A stretch of 64,000 nucleotides of DNA from Brassica napus. Its lineage: Eukaryota > Streptophyta > Magnoliopsida > Brassicales > Brassicaceae. The position numbers and the translations under genes are program-made. The stretch is taken from contig NC_063446.1 of the NCBI RefSeq assembly GCF_020379485.1, forward strand, positions 22,904,610 to 22,968,609, read 5' to 3'. The first letter of the stretch is position 1. Every line of letters begins with the position of its first letter. Below, in pieces: positions 61,410 to 64,000 of this stretch. Under the pieces are notes generated by a model that saw nothing but the letters and a program-made list of their open reading frames with translations, had not been told where the DNA came from and made no database searches.

Positions 61410-63392
61410 ATGGAGACAGCTAGGCTTTTCAAATTAGTGTGTGTGATTTGTATTGCCAGTTTGATTCCGACCTTAAGAGCCAATGTTGCGGAGACCGATG
61501 ATTATTGGGTAAAAATGGCTAATGAAGCTCGTAAACGTACCCTTATGGCTTATCATCCCGATCCTTATCAGATTGTCGACCACTTCCACGAACGTCACTA
61601 CGAGTAAGCCCGTTAACCCTTTTTTAGCTGTATTTGTTTTCAGTCCTGTTGTAATTTATAACTTTTACTTGTGATGGGGATATCAATTTTATTTGGATTA
61701 GTTTAGTTATTTGATTTTATTCAACTTAACTAACGTACAAAAAAAAAACTATCTCTAGAAGTTTTAGTAAGGGGTAAAAATTATTTAAAAAATATACTTT
61801 GAAAGGGAAATATCTCTACACCCTGGACTTTGATTGCTACAATATTATATAAGAAAGACGTGACATGAATTTACGATCATGTTTTGTTATGGTGTTTTTT
61901 TAACAATGATTTTGGATTTATGATGGGTTTGGTTTTTGTGCATATGTATGATCTTCAGCAACTCTACTGATGTTGAGGAGACGGAGGAACACGCATCCGA
62001 GGAAGAGGACGACATTGAGATGAGTTCTAGTCCGACGAACAGCACAAGACGGAGCCTAAGAGGTAGAGGTAAAGGTAAAGGTAGAGGGAAATGGAGCAAG
62101 CTAAAGGGACCTTGCACTGCAAGTAACCCTATTGATAAATGTTGGCGTTGCCAGCCCGATTGGGCCAGGCGTCGCAAGAAGCTCGTCAAATGTGTTCGTG
62201 GCTTCGGGTACAGGACCACAGGAGGCAAACGCGGTCGAATCTACGTGGTCACTAGCAACAGAGACGATGATACGGTGAACCCTAGACCCGGAACACTGCG
62301 TCACGCTGTGATTCAGAACGAACCTCTCTGGATCATTTTCAAGCACGATATGAGCATTAGGTTGAGCCAAGAGCTAATGATTAATAGTCACAAGACGATC
62401 GATGCTCGTGGCACTAACGTGCACATCGCATATGGTGCTGGGATCACGATGCAGTACGTGCGAAACATCATCATCCATGGGCTTCACGTCCATCACATCG
62501 TCCCGGGCAGTGGTGGCATGATAAGAAACTCTAATGACCACTTTGGGTTTAGAGGACAGGCCGATGGAGATGGTATCTCTATCTTTGGAGCAACAAACAT
62601 TTGGCTTGACCACATTTCTATGTCTAAATGCCAAGATGGTCTCATCGACGCTATAATGGGCTCCACCGGGATCACTATCTCTAACTCTCATTTCACCCAC
62701 CACAACGATGTGAGTATTCATCAAATCCGTACATGTCTAGTAGATTTCAGTTGCCTAATTGATTTGATCGCTATATATGGACTTTTAAAAACAATTTTAA
62801 AGTTGTAATTAATGGACATGTTGTTTGTGTGTTTAGGTGATGTTGCTTGGTGCACAAAATGATAACCACGCGGACAAGAAGATGCAAGTCACTGTGGCTT
62901 TCAACCACTTTGGTAAAGGACTTGTGCAGAGGATGCCGAGGATTCGGTGGGGTTTCGTCCATGTTGTCAACAATGACTATACTCACTGGGAGCTTTATGC
63001 TATCGGCGGTAGCCAAAGTCCTACCATTCTCAGCCACGGAAACCGTTTCATCGCTCCTCCTCACATACAACATTACAGAGAGGTACGTACAAAACATATA
63101 AACCCAAAGGCTTGATGTGTTTAAAATATAGTTTTTTTGGAACTAAGAGAAAGATGTGTATATATAGGTGACAAAGAGGGATTATGCTCCAGAATCGGAG
63201 TGGAAAAACTGGAATTGGAGATCCGACAAAGACATTTTCATGAACAACGCATATTTCAGACAATCTGGAAATCCAAAATTCATGTGTTCACACTCCAGAC
63301 AACAGATGATAAAGCCCAAACACGGTTCGGCCGTTTCAAAGCTTACCAAATACGCCGGAGCATTGGATTGCCGGGTCGGAAAACCATGCTAA
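61410..63392 (+). CDS. Secreted pectate lyase (pollen type)
   Basis: Cleaves de-esterified pectin in the cell wall by beta-elimination with Ca2+. Four exons, 61410-61603, 61959-62709, 62837-63082 and 63168-63392, give 471 residues. Residues 1 to about 25 are a signal peptide ([20 protein letters not shown]), followed by the plant Pec_lyase_N region ([20 protein letters not shown]). An acidic stretch ([15 protein letters not shown]) is followed by a basic Arg/Gly/Lys stretch ([16 protein letters not shown]) ahead of the lyase fold. The fold begins [14 protein letters not shown]. Later marks are [18 protein letters not shown], the catalytic RMPRIRWG and HVVNND, ending LDCRVGKPC. It resembles At3g01270, a pollen-expressed family. 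Confidence 0.93.
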
Positions 63393-64000
63393 TAATATTA
63401 AATCACTACTACTAGTCTACTACTTTTCTCTCTTGTATCTAGGCCATGAACCAAAAATATTAATGGGTAAAATGAAAACAATTCTAACTTATGAGGTTCT
63501 TTCTGTAAGGATACGTTGTAATTCTATTTTGTTTTTTGTATTCAATTTGTTGTCGTGTATGTTTATTTGGTGGTGCTCGTCATATTTTCACTATTTTATT
63601 TTAAGAACAAACATGAAACCAATGAGAAAACAGATAATTAAGACCATTATTTAACAGAACAGCGTGCTACAGAGCATATCATCGAACATGAATCTCATAG
63701 GGCGGCTCGGAGTAACGCAGTCAGACGTGTATGCTCTACTTATATGATGGTAGAATTATCGGCTGTAAAATTGTATAAGTAATATTTTTTAGCGTTGTAA
63801 TAGCATAATTAACCGGACGTTAAAAAAGTTTATGTTTGACACCAAATAATAATCTTCCCAAAAAGTATATCAGTGTTCAGTGACATGCAGCGCAATTTCT
63901 AATTCTTAAATACCATGAAATCTCGATCAAGGATATGCCTAAATCGTCGAAGATCTTATACTTTATTTATTTGATAATAAGGACAAACTAAAAACCTTAT
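63393..64000. other. Downstream of pectate lyase
   Basis: 3' sequence and AT-rich intergenic DNA. The short open frame at 63433-63654 shows no family features. Nothing else recognised up to the window end. Confidence 0.4.

Overview
This window is nuclear DNA of a crucifer, almost certainly a Brassica or close relative. The genes are compact and intron-rich, with GT-AG splice sites that can be read directly. The encoded proteins resemble Arabidopsis proteins very closely, and the order follows, from memory, the start of Arabidopsis chromosome 3 (about At3g01590 down to At3g01270) with many intervening genes missing. That pattern fits a fractionated copy left by the Brassica whole-genome triplication. 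I cannot tell the species or subgenome.

Layout, left half: glucose-6-phosphate 1-epimerase (minus, 3' end off the window), a PLS-class PPR protein, a seed oleosin, the plastid phosphate translocator PPT2, the DEAD-box helicase DRH1 with a WW domain, the R2R3 factor MYB57 (carrying an early stop), and the starch-degradation scaffold LSF1. A Helitron follows, then an RNase H gene whose promoter and leader are copied from DRH1, then a nearly intact Ty1/copia element (5 bp target duplication TAAAA, primer binding site and polypurine tract all visible).

Middle: from 28298 to about 33422 the block from LSF1 intron 7 to the stop codon of the armadillo gene is present a second time. It holds a broken LSF1 3' end riddled with PIF/Harbinger-type MITEs and a second RNase H gene that still carries a DRH1-type WW domain fused in frame to the RNase H domain. 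This DRH1/RNase H chimera is the most unusual item here. The single-exon armadillo-repeat gene (minus) and the V-ATPase G subunit follow.

Right half: nested TIR elements (36.7-37.7 kb), a decayed copia element with 142 bp LTRs (38.2-44.1 kb), AT-rich Helitron-like debris, the 30-exon bifunctional inositol pyrophosphate kinase (VIH2/VIP1 type), a transposon-poor AT-rich spacer with a LINE-like tail and a GATC-rich patch, a broken SCP2 copy, then HIR2, VDAC1 (minus) and a pollen-type pectate lyase.

The genes are independent transcription units (plant nuclear genome, no operons). Exon coordinates were placed by eye from splice consensus, frame continuity and family similarity. No tRNA, rRNA or CRISPR was seen.
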